From the NCBI RefSeq assembly GCF_037893015.1, contig NC_133661.1, positions 189,547,991-189,611,990 on the forward strand: 64,000 nt of DNA. The letters are read 5' to 3'. Position 1 is the stretch's first letter, and every line of letters starts with the position of its first letter. The notes under the pieces were generated by a model, which worked only from the letters and a program-made list of their open reading frames with translations, did no database searches and had not been told where the DNA came from. Source of the DNA: Macrotis lagotis. Taxonomy: Eukaryota > Chordata > Mammalia > Peramelemorphia > Peramelidae. The translations under genes and the position numbers were made by a program. This document shows positions 36,021 to 47,336 of this stretch, in pieces.

Positions 36021-36323
36021 GTCTGTTGGTTTCTTTTGGTAAAATATCCGCAAAACTATTCTATTGGATTTAGAGGTCATCATTCTCATTTGGTAACCTC
36101 AATAAAAATAGAGTAGTTTCCTGTGAACTTATTTTTGGTATCTTGTCCCAGATTAGGAAACACCATGAGTTTTATAGACTTATATATCATCTGGCTCATG
36201 GAGTCCTTAATGATGGGGCATAAATAGATTAAATCCTACCAAAGATTACAAGTGATTCTTTTAATCCAATCTTTGCATAATTGCTTAAATGAAGCAAGCC
36301 ATTGGTAATATCATTGTTAGACA

Positions 36324-36478
36324 AGGGCAGCTAGGTGGTGTAGTGGATAAATCACCTTCCTTGGAGTCAGGAGTACCTGGGTTCAAATCCAGGTTCAGAC
36401 ACTTAATAATTACCTGGCTGTGTGGCCTTGGGGAAGCCATTTAAGCCTGTTTGCCTTGAAAAAAACCTAAAAAAATTG
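36324..36478 (+). mobile_element. WSINE1-like SINE with target-site duplication
   Basis: Almost consensus copy: GGGCAGCTAGGTGGTGTAGTG, TTGGAGTCAGGAGTACCTGG, GACACTTAATAATTACCTGG, tail AAAAAAACCTAAAAAAA. The 10-bp repeat TTGTTAGACA lies at 36,314-36,323 and 36,479-36,488. The low divergence suggests a younger insertion. Confidence 0.9.
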
Positions 36479-36599
36479 TTGTTAGACATTTGGAACATAA
36501 TCTTTGCCCAATGGGATTTGGTATATAATATAAAACAAATAATGAGATAAGAGGAAGGAGATAATAGGAAGAGAGAAGTGAACTTTATGTTTGTCTATT

Positions 36600-36670
36600 T
36601 TCCTTTCTCTGTCTCTATCTCTATTTTTCTCTCTCTCCCTCTTTCTCTGAGTCTCTGTCTTTCACACACT
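36600..36670. repeat. CT-rich low-complexity tract
   Basis: Imperfect TCTCTC runs. Confidence 0.7.
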
Positions 36671-37549
36671 CCATACAACACATACAAATACACTTAGAGT
36701 TTTTTTAAACATATACCTACCAGATTTTTAGGGTTCCGTCAAGATGCTAGCACGAAGCTCATGAAGATTTTTCCAAAGCAAATTTAAATGAAACCTCAAT
36801 TCATAACTTAAACCAACAGATTCCACTTAAAAAAATAGTGAGACAAGTTCTCAATTCAAGATATCATGGAAGAACTTTAGAAAAGGGTTGACTCTTTGGG
36901 AAAGGTCTGTCTATTGTGTCTCTTTCAGCAAAGGTAGGAGAGTCTGAAAGACAGAGGGAGACTTTTGACACAGACTAGCTCAGTTCCCAGATTGGCAAAC
37001 CAGTGGGGCAGCAGACAACAGTGAGGGTCCCAACCCCCAACTTGGAAGAGATTGTCTAAGCACTGGGAATGCTGGGATTGGGTTGGGAAGAAACCACTGC
37101 ATAGGCCATACCTGACCATACAGAAGGAAACAAACCTCTACTTAGACATCACTTTGGAAAGGGATAAGCCAGGGATCAGATCCTGATCCCAGCAATAAAA
37201 AAATTGCCACTCTGCTCCCTGTATCCCAGGATTAGAACTCAACTGTGAAAATGAGCAAAAAAACCCCAAAGATTATGAAGATAAAAAACAACAATTCTGA
37301 TAGGTTTGATTAAAAAAAAAAATCTCTGAAGAGGACAGCAGTAATAAATTTCCTACATGCCTACACCACCAAGGTGTTTATGATTTTGCCTCAAATTCAA
37401 AGATCTTAGAAGATCTCAAAAAGGATTCTAAAAACTAAAGAAGAGAAAATTAAGAAAGATTAAGAAAGATTGAGAACTGAAATGAGAACTGTGCTTGAGA
37501 ATTATGAACAATTGATTTAAGAAATAATCTCCATTAAAAGTCAAAATGA

Positions 37550-37707
37550 AGGGGTGGCTAGGTGGTGCAGTGGATAGAGCACCAGCCCTGTAGTCAGGAG
37601 TACCTTAGTTCACATCTGGCCTCAGACACTTAATAATTACCTATCTTTGTGGCCTTGGGCAAGCCACTTAAGCCCATTGCCTTGCAAAAGAAAAACAACC
37701 TAAACAA
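37550..37707 (+). mobile_element. WSINE1-like SINE inserted in L1 ORF1
   Basis: Plus-strand copy (GGGGTGGCTAGGTGGTGCAG, CTGTAGTCAGGAGTACC, GACACTTAATAATTACC, AGCCCATTGCCTTGC). It is flanked by a 14-bp direct repeat with one mismatch, AAAAGTCAAAATGA at 37,536-37,549 and AAAAGTAAAAATGA at 37,708-37,721. It splits the L1 ORF1. Confidence 0.85.
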
Positions 37708-39683
37708 AAAAGTAAAAATGACCAAAAAGAAAAAAATGTCACTCAACAAACCTATCAACTCCCAAAAGAGTAAAATTAACCAACTGGAAAAGGAAAACAG
37801 GTTAATAAAGTAAAATTAATCAACTTCGAAAGAAAACCCAAAAGTAAATTGAAGAAAATAAAAATCCTCAAAATTAGAATTGGACAATTGGAAACTAATG
37901 ACTCCATGAGTCACCAAAATTCCATCAAACCAAACCAAAATGTTGAACAAAAGAGAAGAACATGTCACAGGAAATACCATATGGAAATACCAATGACCTG
38001 GAAATACAATAGGAAATATCAATGACCTGGAAAATCCCAGAACATGAAGAAAACATTGTCTTTGAAAAATTAATTAATTTCCTCTAGAAAGAGACCCCCC
38101 CCCAAACAGTAAAAACTCCAAGGATTATTGTAGGCAAATTTGATTAATTCTCAGCTAAAGGAAACAATCATAAGGAAGAACAATCATAAGGATTCGATTT
38201 AAATAGCAAATCAGAATTACATAGAACTTAATAGTTTCACCATTAAAGGATCAGAAGAAAAGGAATATGATACTCTGTAGGGCAAAAGACTTGGATTACA
38301 ACCAAGAATCAACTACCCTACAAAATTCAGCATATCCTTTCAGGGAAAAGATGAACTTTCAGTGAAATGGAAATATTTCCGATTTCTCTGATTAAATGAA
38401 AAGAATTCTTGAGAAATATATTTCTCTTAGGTTAGTTAAAAGAAACATACTTAAAGACAGTATATGTATAAAAAGACTATGAAATTGATGAGGCTTTAGC
38501 CAATACATTATCAAATGATGGTTAAATATTATTGGAGGGATTGTACTTAGAGTTTGTGGATATAAATTGATGATGGATTGATCTTGTTTGATTATACTAG
38601 GACAGAAAGCTAGACATTAGAGGATGTACAAAGACCTAATATCATAGAGGGAAAGAAAGGCATGTGTGAGCACTAAGTAAATCTTACTGTCAGCAGATTC
38701 TGAATGAGGGATATACATTCCCAATTGAATTTGAGTGGGATATTCCTTCATAAGAGTTAATATTCCTAGTGAAGTCCTCTCAGGGTTAAAAAGCATTAAA
38801 ACAAACTCGGACTATTACTCTTAGAGGATTTTTAGAAGAAAGATGGAGAGAGAGAACTTGCATTCCAAGCCAGGCACCCTCCCAATTCTGTTATGGGGGC
38901 GGGCATAGTGGACTATTTCCAGAGAGATCTTCCATTTTTAGTTAGTCACTTATTTGATGATAAAACTATCTTAACCAGGCGATCAGTACACTGTTCCCAT
39001 GAGAAAAACCTTGAATTCCAAGACAAGTTGCATTACTTCAGTAAGATAGTCACAATCCTGAAGGTTGTGTTGTCACAATCCGTCTGGATGGTGAGGGTAA
39101 CTCTGAAGACTAACAATGAGTTGACAGAGAGGGATGATAGGAAGAAGGAGAGGATTGCATTGGGCCATATAATCTTGCTTGTCTGACAATTTGGGGCAGC
39201 TCCTTGATCTTCACTACCTTTATGAGACTTGGAGTGTGCCCTTTTCTCCAGAAAAAACAAAATAAACTTTTTTTTTTTTTTCTCAGAGGAACCTCTATAT
39301 TTTTTAAGTGGATTTTTATCCCACACAAATTTAACATGTAATGTGGAAAGGGAGAAGAAGAGGGAAGATGAGACTGATAAAAGGGAGCATAAAAGTAAAA
39401 GTAACATTAAAATTAGAACTAAAAAGAAATTTCAAAGGGGAAAGGGAGAAGGAAAAGAAAGAGCTAAATGGATAAAAGGGCTGATTGAGAGGCAGCAAGC
39501 AATCAGAAGCAAATTCATTGGTTAAGATAGGAAAGGAAAGAGAAAAGTTTGAAAGGGGCAAATGGCATGGAGAGAAATATAAATGTGAAAGTGATGAACT
39601 CTTCCATTAAACAGAAGCAGATAGCAAATCGGATTACACACCAGAATCCTAGAATGAGCTGTTTTCAAGAAACGTTTGAAGCA

Positions 39684-39693
39684 GACACAGACA

Positions 39694-39734
<41 letters not shown>

Positions 39735-39752
39735 ACACACACACACACAGAG
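39684..39752. repeat. (CA)n microsatellite inside the L1 endonuclease region
   Basis: A (CA)n array of about 65 bases, at a spot where L1 itself has a short ACAC-rich run before AGAGTAAAGG. Confidence 0.95.
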
Positions 39753-40670
39753 TAAAGGAAAAAAGTTTGAATCAGGATATATTATGCTTCAGTGGAAGTA
39801 AAAAAAAAGAAAACTACTTGGTAATGCGATCCTTTACTCAGACAAAACAACACCAAAAATAGATCTCATAAAAAGGAAATAGGAAGGAAAATACATCTTT
39901 TTTTTTAAAAAGGTACCAGAGAAACTAAAATTATACCATTACTAAATATATATGCACTAAGCGGTATGGCATCCAGAATTTTAGAGGAGAAGTTAAATGA
40001 ATTACAGGTAGATATAGACAGCAAAACTATAATGGTGGGTGACCTCACTCTATCTCTCAAAATTATATAATCTAACCACAAAATAAATAAGAAGGAAGAT
40101 AAGGAGGTCAATGGAATTTTAAAAAATTTATATATAATAGAACTCTGGAGAAAATTGAATGAGAATGGAATGAAACATATACCTTTTGTCCTGCAATAAA
40201 TGGCACCTACACAAAAATTTACAACATAGTGGGGCATCAGAGCCTCCCAAATACAGAAAAGCAGAAATATGAAACGCATTCTATTCAGATCATGATGCAA
40301 AAAATAAATATATAATAAAAGAACACATGAACATAAAATATAAATTGTTGGAAACAAAATGACCAGATTTTAAAGAATGAGTGAATCAAATAACAATTAA
40401 AGAAATAATCAGCAATTTCTTCCAAGACAATGACAATGATGAGACCTCATATCAAAACATGTGGGATGAAGCCAAAGAAGTTTTCAGGGGAAATTTTATA
40501 TCTCTTAATGCTTATATGAATAAAATGGAGAAGAGAAAATAAAAAAATTGGGCATGCAACTAAAAAAGCTAGGAAAAAGAACAAATTTACAAATCCTCAA
40601 TTAAATACCAAATTAGAAGTTCTGAAAATCATAGAAAAGATGAAAAATATTTATCTATGTACCAAAATTT

Positions 40671-41699
40671 CACAATTATTTCTTTCTGGTAAATCAAGTT
40701 AAAAAAAAGTAAAAGCAAAGTATTTTAAAGGCATAATCCTAATCCTTACAGTGATCATGCGCAGGACTCTTATGCTAAGGTAATACTAATTATTCACAGA
40801 TCATTGATGTTCCTGGAAGAGGTATATTTAATCTCTTTGGATATTTCTAGATGCACATCATTTAAGGCACTCTAGAATGTTCTCAAGATATCATTGTCCA
40901 TTACTGTTTCTCTAGACAAGTAGATGGGTGTGATCAAAATAAATTAATGACATGGAAAGAATGTATTTCCTAATTTCCGTCCATGTGAATCCTATTCCAG
41001 GATACTACATTTTTATTATCACAAGACACTTTCTGATATGTTTAGTTAACTCAATTGTCCTGCAGAACTTTTGCCAACTAGTCTATATTTATAGTGTTTT
41101 GTTAAAAATTTAGTATCTATCAGGCCATTTGTATAGGGACTAATCTTAACCAAAATAAGCATCCTATGTGATGTGATAGAACTCTTTGACAGTTACAAAC
41201 TGGATTATTCCCATACCAGACTTGATTTGTATCTGGAAGAAAAGTATAGGAGCACAATATATCCAGAAATATTGCAGGTTTTATAGCTGATTTGGACTAC
41301 GGGGGTTTCTGCCTGACACTTGAAAATAAAACAAAAATGACTGTGCATAAATAATGCACTATGAGGTGGACAGAAATGTTTTATACTTCTGAAAAAAAAT
41401 ACAGATGTTTATTATTATTATGTCTGCGTCAACTTGTGATTATACTGCTTTATGCAAAATACTAAAGATCATTTGTATTCATTTGATGAGGAAGACACTG
41501 AAGAATCAGGTACTGGTTAGATTTACTTTTAGGAGATAGAGTCTTTGGAGAAAGAAATTTCTAGTTTTGTAAGATTATTCAAAAGCAGGTTAAGTGTCAA
41601 TGGCAGTCTTGTGAGTCACAAAAAAACAAATGGACAATGACTTTTGGAAGGGAGAATTAAGTTGGGATATTGGAATGGTGAATGAAATAAGCATGAATC
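40671..41699. other. Intergenic stretch, nothing recognised
   Basis: No gene-like frame and no repeat that I can name. Confidence 0.35.
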
Positions 41700-41711
41700 T
41701 AATCACTTTTT

Positions 41712-41948
41712 TTATTTTTTATTTTTTAGATTTTTGCAAGCCAAATAAGGTTAAGTGGCCTGCCCAAGGCCACACAATAAGTAATTTTTTTAGGGTTTTT
41801 TTTTTAGTTTTTGCAAGGCAATGGGGTTAAGTGGCTTGCCCAAAGTCACATAGCTAGATAATTATTAAGTGTCTGAGGCAGGATTTGAACTCAGGTCCGC
41901 CTGACTCCAGGGCCAGTGCTCTATCCACTGCACCACCTACCCACCCCA
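41712..41948 (-). mobile_element. SINE dimer: truncated SINE joined to a complete SINE
   Basis: Minus strand. The left part (41,712-41,788) has only the 3' portion of a WSINE1-like SINE (TTTTTGCAAGCCAAATAAGG, GCCACACAATAAGTAATT). It passes directly into a complete copy (41,790-41,948: TTTGCAAGGCAATGGGGTTA, CATAGCTAGATAATTATTAA, GCCTGACTCCAGGGCCAG, head CACCACCTACCCACCCC). One 12-bp repeat, TAATCACTTTTT, lies at 41,700-41,711 and 41,949-41,960 and brackets the pair. Confidence 0.8.
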
Positions 41949-42304
41949 TAATCACTTTTTCATATTAAATTTTAATGGTGAATGAAAAAGAACAAAATAG
42001 TTTCCTGTCAATTTGTGTCATTGTGAAGTTTTGTTTATCCTCTTCTATGTGTTTCCTGCATCACTGGGAACTCCAAAGAGGTGACTTGAAGCAAAAGGTT
42101 TGCATTCAATAGTTGAAGATTGTTTAACAATCTCTTTTATAAAAATGTTGTAAGACAGCCATTTTTGTTCATTGGAGGGATTAGCCAAAATATTGGTAGG
42201 TATAATTATCCCATGGAATTTATATATCTTTACTGAGTTCTATAACCTGAAAATCCATTCTCTAAACTTATATACTTACTGGTCACACAATTAATAGATT
42301 TAAA

Positions 42305-43715
42305 TATTTTTAGAAAGATTTTATTTACTTTGAGTTTTACAATTTTACACCACCCCCACAAAAGAAAGTCTGTTAGTCTTTACATTGTTTCTATGCTATA
42401 TATTGATGTAAGCTGAATGTGATGAGAGAGAAATCATATCCTTAAGAAAGAAAAATAAGGTATAAGAGTAAAATTATGTAATAAGATAACACTATTTTTT
42501 TCTAAGTAAAAGGTAATAGTCTTTGGTCTTTGTTTAAACTCCACAATTCTTTCTCTGTATACAGATGGCCTTCTCCATTGCAGATAGCCCCAAATTGTTG
42601 CTGATTGTTGCACTGATGGAATTAGCAAGTCCATCAAGGTTGATAATCACCCCCATGTTTTTGTTAGAGTGTACAATATTTTTCTGGTTCTGCTCATCTC
42701 ACTCAACATCAGTTCATCCAAATCCTCCCAAGTTTCCCTGAATTCCCATCCCTCCTGGTTTCTTTTAGTTTTTTTTCGCAAGGTCCAAGGCCACACAGCT
42801 AGGTAATTATTAAGTGTCTGAGGTCAGATTTGAACTCAGGTACTTCTACCTCCAAGGCTGGTGCTCCATCCACTGTGCCCCCTACCTGCCCCTCCTCCTG
42901 GTTTCTAATAGAGCAATAGTGTTCCACGACATTCATATACCACAGTTTGATAAGCCATTCCCCAATTGAAAAACATTTACTTAATTTCTAATTCTTTGCC
43001 ACCTCAAAAGGTTTCTTTGAATATTTTTGGACAAGTGATATCTTTACCCTTTTTCATAATCTCTTCAGGGTATAGACTCAGTAGTGGTATTACTGGATAA
43101 AAGGGTATGCACATTTTTGTTGCCCTTTGGACATAATTTCAAATTGTTCTCCAGAAAGGTTGGATGAGTTCACAGCTCCACCAACAATGTATTAGTGTCC
43201 CAGATTTCCCACAACCCTTGTAACATTGATAATTTTCCTTTCTGGTCATATTGGCCAGTCTGAGGTGGTACCTCAAAGAGGCTTTAGTTTGCATTTCTCT
43301 AAATAAGTAATGATTTAGAGCACTTTTTAATATGACTTTGGATTGCTTTGATTTCTTCGTCTTGAAATTGCCTCTCCATATCCTTTAATCCTTTGTCAAT
43401 TGGGGAAAGGCTTATTTTTTTGAAAATTTGATTCAGTTTTCTGTATATTTTAGAAATGAGTCCTTTGTCAGACATACTAGTTGTTAAAATTGTTTCCCAG
43501 TTTGCTGCATTTCTTTTGATCTTGGTTGCAGTGGTTTTGTCTGTTCAAAAGCTTTATAATTCAATGTAATCAAAATTATCTAGTTTGTTTTTATGATGTT
43601 CTCCATCTCTACCTTGGTCTTAAACTGTTTCCCTTTCCATAGATCTGACAGGTAAACTTCTCCATGATCTTCTAATTTAATTATAATATTATTTTTTACA
43701 TCTATATCCTGTATC
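42305..43715 (-). mobile_element. L1 LINE 3' end, first of two adjacent copies
   Basis: Minus strand: 3' UTR and end of ORF2. Landmarks: CAAAAGAAAGTCTGTTAGTC, GAATGTGATGAGAGAGAAATC, CTCACTCAACATCAGTTCATC, TCTCCAGAAAGGTTGGATGAG, CTTTGTCAATTGGGGAAAGG. It is collinear with the neighbour at 43,716-45,050 and so is a separate insertion of a related L1. It is split by a SINE. Confidence 0.8.
42764..42893 (-). mobile_element. WSINE1-like SINE in L1, with target-site duplication
   Basis: Minus-strand copy (CCACACAGCTAGGTAATTAT, CTACCTCCAAGGCTGGTGC). The 13-bp repeat CCTCCTGGTTTCT lies at 42,751-42,763 and 42,894-42,906. The unoccupied version of this site is visible in the neighbouring L1 at about 44,213-44,226, which confirms the insertion. 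Confidence 0.9.
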
Positions 43716-46275
43716 TATTTTAAGTCTTTTTTTATTTTTATTTATTTATTTTTAATTATTTTTTTAATTTGTGATTTACAGTTTCCCCCCCCAACCTTGC
43801 TTCCCTCCCCCCACCCCCCCACAGAAGGCAATTTGCAAGTCTTTACATTGTTTCCATGGTTTTCATTGTTTCCATTGATCCAAATTGAATGTGATGAGAG
43901 AGAAATCATATTGTGAAGGAAGAAACATAAAGTATAAGAGTTCCAAGATTATATAAGAAGATATAAAGGATTTTTTTTCTAAATTAAAGGAAATAGTTCT
44001 TTCCACAATTCTTTCTCTGTATATAGATGGCATTCTCCATCGCACATAGCCCTAAATTGTCCCTGATTGTTGCACTGATGGAATGAGGAAGTTTATCAAG
44101 GTTGAGCATCACCTCCACGTTGCTGTTAGGGTGTACAGTGTTTTTCTGGTTCTGCTTTTCTCGCTCAGCATCAGTTCATGCAAATCCTTCCAGGCTTCCC
44201 TTAATTCCCATCCCTCCTGGTTTCTAATAGAACAATATTGTATTCCCTGACATACATATATCACAGTTTGTTAAGCCATTACACAATTGAAGGACATTTA
44301 ATCAATTTCCATTTCTTTGCCTCCACAAACAGAGATTCTATGAATATTTTTGTATAAGTGATGTTTGCCCTTTTTCATCATCTCTTCAAGGTATAGACCC
44401 AGTAGTGATATTGCTGGATCAAAAGGTATGCGCATTTTTGTATTTATGCATAATTCCAAATTGTTCTCCAGAAAGGTTGGATGAGTTCACAGCTACACCA
44501 GCAATGCATTAGTCCCAGATTTCCCACATCCCTTCCAACATTGATCAATGTCTTTTCTGTTCACATTGACCAGTCTGAGGGGTGTGAGGTGGTACTTCAG
44601 ATATGCTTTAATTTGCATGTCTCTAATAAGTAATGATTTAGAGCACTTTTTCTTATGACTATGGATCACTTTGATTTCCTTATCTGGAAATTGCCTTTGC
44701 ATATCCTTTGACTATTTGTCAATTGGGGAATGGCTTTTTTTTCAAATTTTGACTCAGTTCTCTGTATATTTTAGAAATGAGTCCTTTGTCAGAAATACTA
44801 GTTCTAAAGATTGTTTCCCACTCTACTACATTTCTTTGATCTTGGTTACAGTGGTTTTGTTTGTGCAACAGCTTTTTAATTTAATGTAATCAAATTCATC
44901 TAGTTTGCTTTTAGTCATACTCTCCATCTCTTCCTTGATTATAAACTGCTTCCCTTTCCATAGATCTGACATGTAAAATACTCCATATTCTTCTAGTTTG
45001 TTTATAGTAATGTTCTTTTATGTTTAAATCCTGTATCCATTTTGATCTCATCTTGGTATAGGGTGTGAGTTGTTGATCTAATCTAAGTTTTTTCCATACT
45101 AACTTTCAATTTCCCTACCAATTTTTACCAAAGAGAGTGTTTTTATCATAATAGCTGGACTCTGGGTTTATCAAACAGCAGATTACTGCAATCATTTCCT
45201 GATATTACACCTAGTCTATTCCATTGATCCACCACACTATTTCTTAGCCTATACCAGACAGTTTTGTTGATTAATGTTTTATAATAGAATTTTAGATCTG
45301 GTAGGGCCTAAGCCACCTTCTTTTGCACTTTTTTTCATTGAATCCCTGGAAATCCTTGACTTTTCATTTCTCTGTGTGAATTTATTTACAACCTTTTCTA
45401 ACTCATTGAAGTAATTTTTTGGAATATGGTTTTATTATCTTTTATTTATTTATTTATTTATTCGCTTATTTATTTATTTGTATAGTATGTATTATATTTA
45501 TATTATATTATATGTTATATATTATATGTTATATGTTATATATTATATTATGTTATATATTATATTATATTACATTACATTATACTATATTATACTATAT
45601 TATACTATATTAGTTATATATTATATTAATTATATTTTATTATATTTTCATTCTATTAGCTCGACCTATGAGCAGTTGATGTTTTCTCAGTTATTTAAAT
45701 CTGTTCAAATTTGTGTGAGAAGTGCTTTGTAATTGTTTCCAAAAAGGTTTTGAGTCTGCCTTGGCAGATGGACTCCCAGGTTTTTTTATATTGCCTAAAG
45801 TGACTTTGAATGGGATTTTTCTTTCTAGCTCTTTTTGCTGCATCTTGCTAGTATATATAGATATTTTAAGGATTTATGAGGGTTTTTTATATCCTGTGAC
45901 TTTAATAAAGTTGCTAATTATTTCTAGTTCATTTTTAGATGATTTTTTGGATTCTCTAGGTATACCAACATGTCACCTGTAAAGAGTGAGAATTTTGTCT
46001 CTTCCTTCACAATTCTAATTCCTTCAATTTCTTTTTCTTCTCATATTGCTGAAGCTAACATTTCTAATACAATATTGAATAGTAGTGGTGATAATGGATA
46101 TCCTTGTTTCATCCCTGATCTTACTGGGAATGCCTCTAGCCTATCCCAGTTGCATATAATGCTTGTTGATGGTTTCAGATAGATACTGATTATTATTCTA
46201 AGGAACAATCCATTTTTTCCTACTCTCTCTAGTGTCTTTAGTTGGAATGGATACTATATTTTTCAAAAGCTACCC
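43716..46275 (-). mobile_element. L1 LINE 3' half, second of two adjacent copies
   Basis: Minus strand, truncated at 5'. The T-rich start (poly(A) of the element) and a C-rich stretch (43,784-43,822) open the 3' UTR, then the 3' UTR to about 44,650. ORF2 is read up to about 46,275, with landmarks AGTCCTTTGTCAGAAATAC, TCTATTCCATTGATCCACC, TTTTAGATCTGGTAGGGCC and GATATCCTTGTTTCATCCC. An AT-rich microsatellite replaces part of ORF2 at 45,437-45,645. Inactive. Confidence 0.8.
45437..45645. repeat. TTTA/(TATAT)n expansion inside L1 ORF2
   Basis: TTTA tetramers, then long mixed TATATT/TATAC repeats. It lies where the L1 copy at 29.8 kb reads about 60 ordinary bases, so it is an expansion of an AT-rich seed. 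Confidence 0.85.
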
Positions 46276-46685
46276 TTTTGATTTATTATCCTATTTTAAT
46301 CAGAATTTGTTTTGATTTTTTAATCCAGAGTTTTACTTATTACTGATTAATAGACTAGTTTGACATATGAAGTTATTAAGCATCTTCATTCTCACTTAAA
46401 AGTGTTTTGACTTTTTTTGATACTATATTATTTGAGATTATTATTTTTTTCAATTTTTCTAATTACATAAAAATAATCCTTTAGCAGTTTGGCATTGAAT
46501 AAGTCCATGAATTTACAAAGTGTTGTCAGATTTATTTTATTCCCAAAGATGACTAATCATTATCTCTCTTATTAGAATTTTTGACCTTATTAATATGCAG
46601 GGTCTTCTAAAAATATTAATACAGTTTTCAGGCATTAAACTTTAAATTTACAGTAATATTTTTGGGAAATGTTTTAGTCAACTTT

Positions 46686-46712
46686 ATCTCTCATTCTCTG
46701 TCTGTCTCTCTG

Positions 46713-46775
<63 letters not shown>
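46686..46775. repeat. (TC)n-(AC)n compound microsatellite
   Basis: Pure TC run followed at once by a pure AC run. Confidence 0.95.
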
Positions 46776-47044
46776 TTCTTTCTCATTTTGTTGGCAACAA
46801 AGAAAAGCTAATATAGATTTATTTCATCCCTTCCTATTTTGCAAAATGTTATCGGCTATTTCAATTAATTTTTTGCTAAATTTTTATGCTTCTCTAATTC
46901 ATGTCATTGCTAAAACACATTTTTGGTTTTTTTCTTAACTTATTCTTATTATTTCAACTTCTTTTTCTTGTATTATTGCTTTAAATAGAATTTCTATCAT
47001 CTTATAATAGTCATAATAAAGGAAATTCTTGTTTTATTTATGCA

Positions 47045-47297
47045 CAACTATGTGATGTTGTAGATACATCATTGGACTTAGAGCAAAGAAGACTAGAATT
47101 CAGATCCATCAAAATTACTAACTCTGTGTCACTGGGCAATGTATTTAACCTATGTTTTCTCAGTTTTTCCATCTTTACAATGAAAATAATAATAGCACCC
47201 ACTTCCAAAGGTTGTTGTGAGGATTAAATAAATGAGATCATATTTGTAAAGCTTTTAGCACAGTGTAGGCCAAAAGTATATGCTCTATAAATTATTA
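47045..47297 (+). mobile_element. CORE-SINE (Mar1/MON1-like)
   Basis: Plus-strand element: CACTGGGCAATGTATTTAACC, AATAATAATAGCACCCAC, GGTTGTTGTGAGGATTAAAT, TTGTAAAGCTTTTAGCACAG. The latter two are typical 3' phrases of this SINE group. Confidence 0.7.
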
Positions 47298-47299
47298 AT

Positions 47300-47336
47300 T
47301 TTCTTATTCTTATTCTTATTCTTATTCTTATTCTTA
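47300..47336. repeat. (TTATTC)n hexanucleotide repeat
   Basis: About six TTATTC units directly following the CORE-SINE tail. Confidence 0.9.

Larger units (their letters stand above)
36730..40670 (+). mobile_element. L1 LINE, plus strand: 5' UTR, ORF1, endonuclease part of ORF2
   Basis: The 5' end lies near GGTTCCGTCAAGATGCTAGC. A 5' UTR runs to about 37,250. Decayed ORF1 (37,250-38,420) is interrupted by a SINE and shows coiled-coil repeats such as ATTAACCAACTGGAAAAGG and a C-terminal CAACTACCCTACAAAATTC. A long purine-rich spacer follows (38,420-39,600). ORF2 endonuclease sequence runs from about 39,600: a frame reading KQIANRITHQNPRMSCFQET, then after an expanded (CA)n tract TTATGCTTCAGTGGAAG, CTAAATATATATGCACTAAG, GTGGGTGACCTCACTC (the GD region of the nuclease) and TCAGATCATGATGC (the terminal SDH region). 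It stops at about 40,670 before the reverse transcriptase. Inactive. Confidence 0.75.

Noticed and set aside
38893-39186. Plus-strand frame of 97 codons
   Set aside because: Lies between L1 ORF1 and ORF2, lacks known motifs, and is short enough to be chance. Kept only as a finding about the segment.
39905-40357. Minus-strand frame of 150 codons with membrane-like residues
   Set aside because: Antisense to L1 endonuclease sequence on the plus strand.
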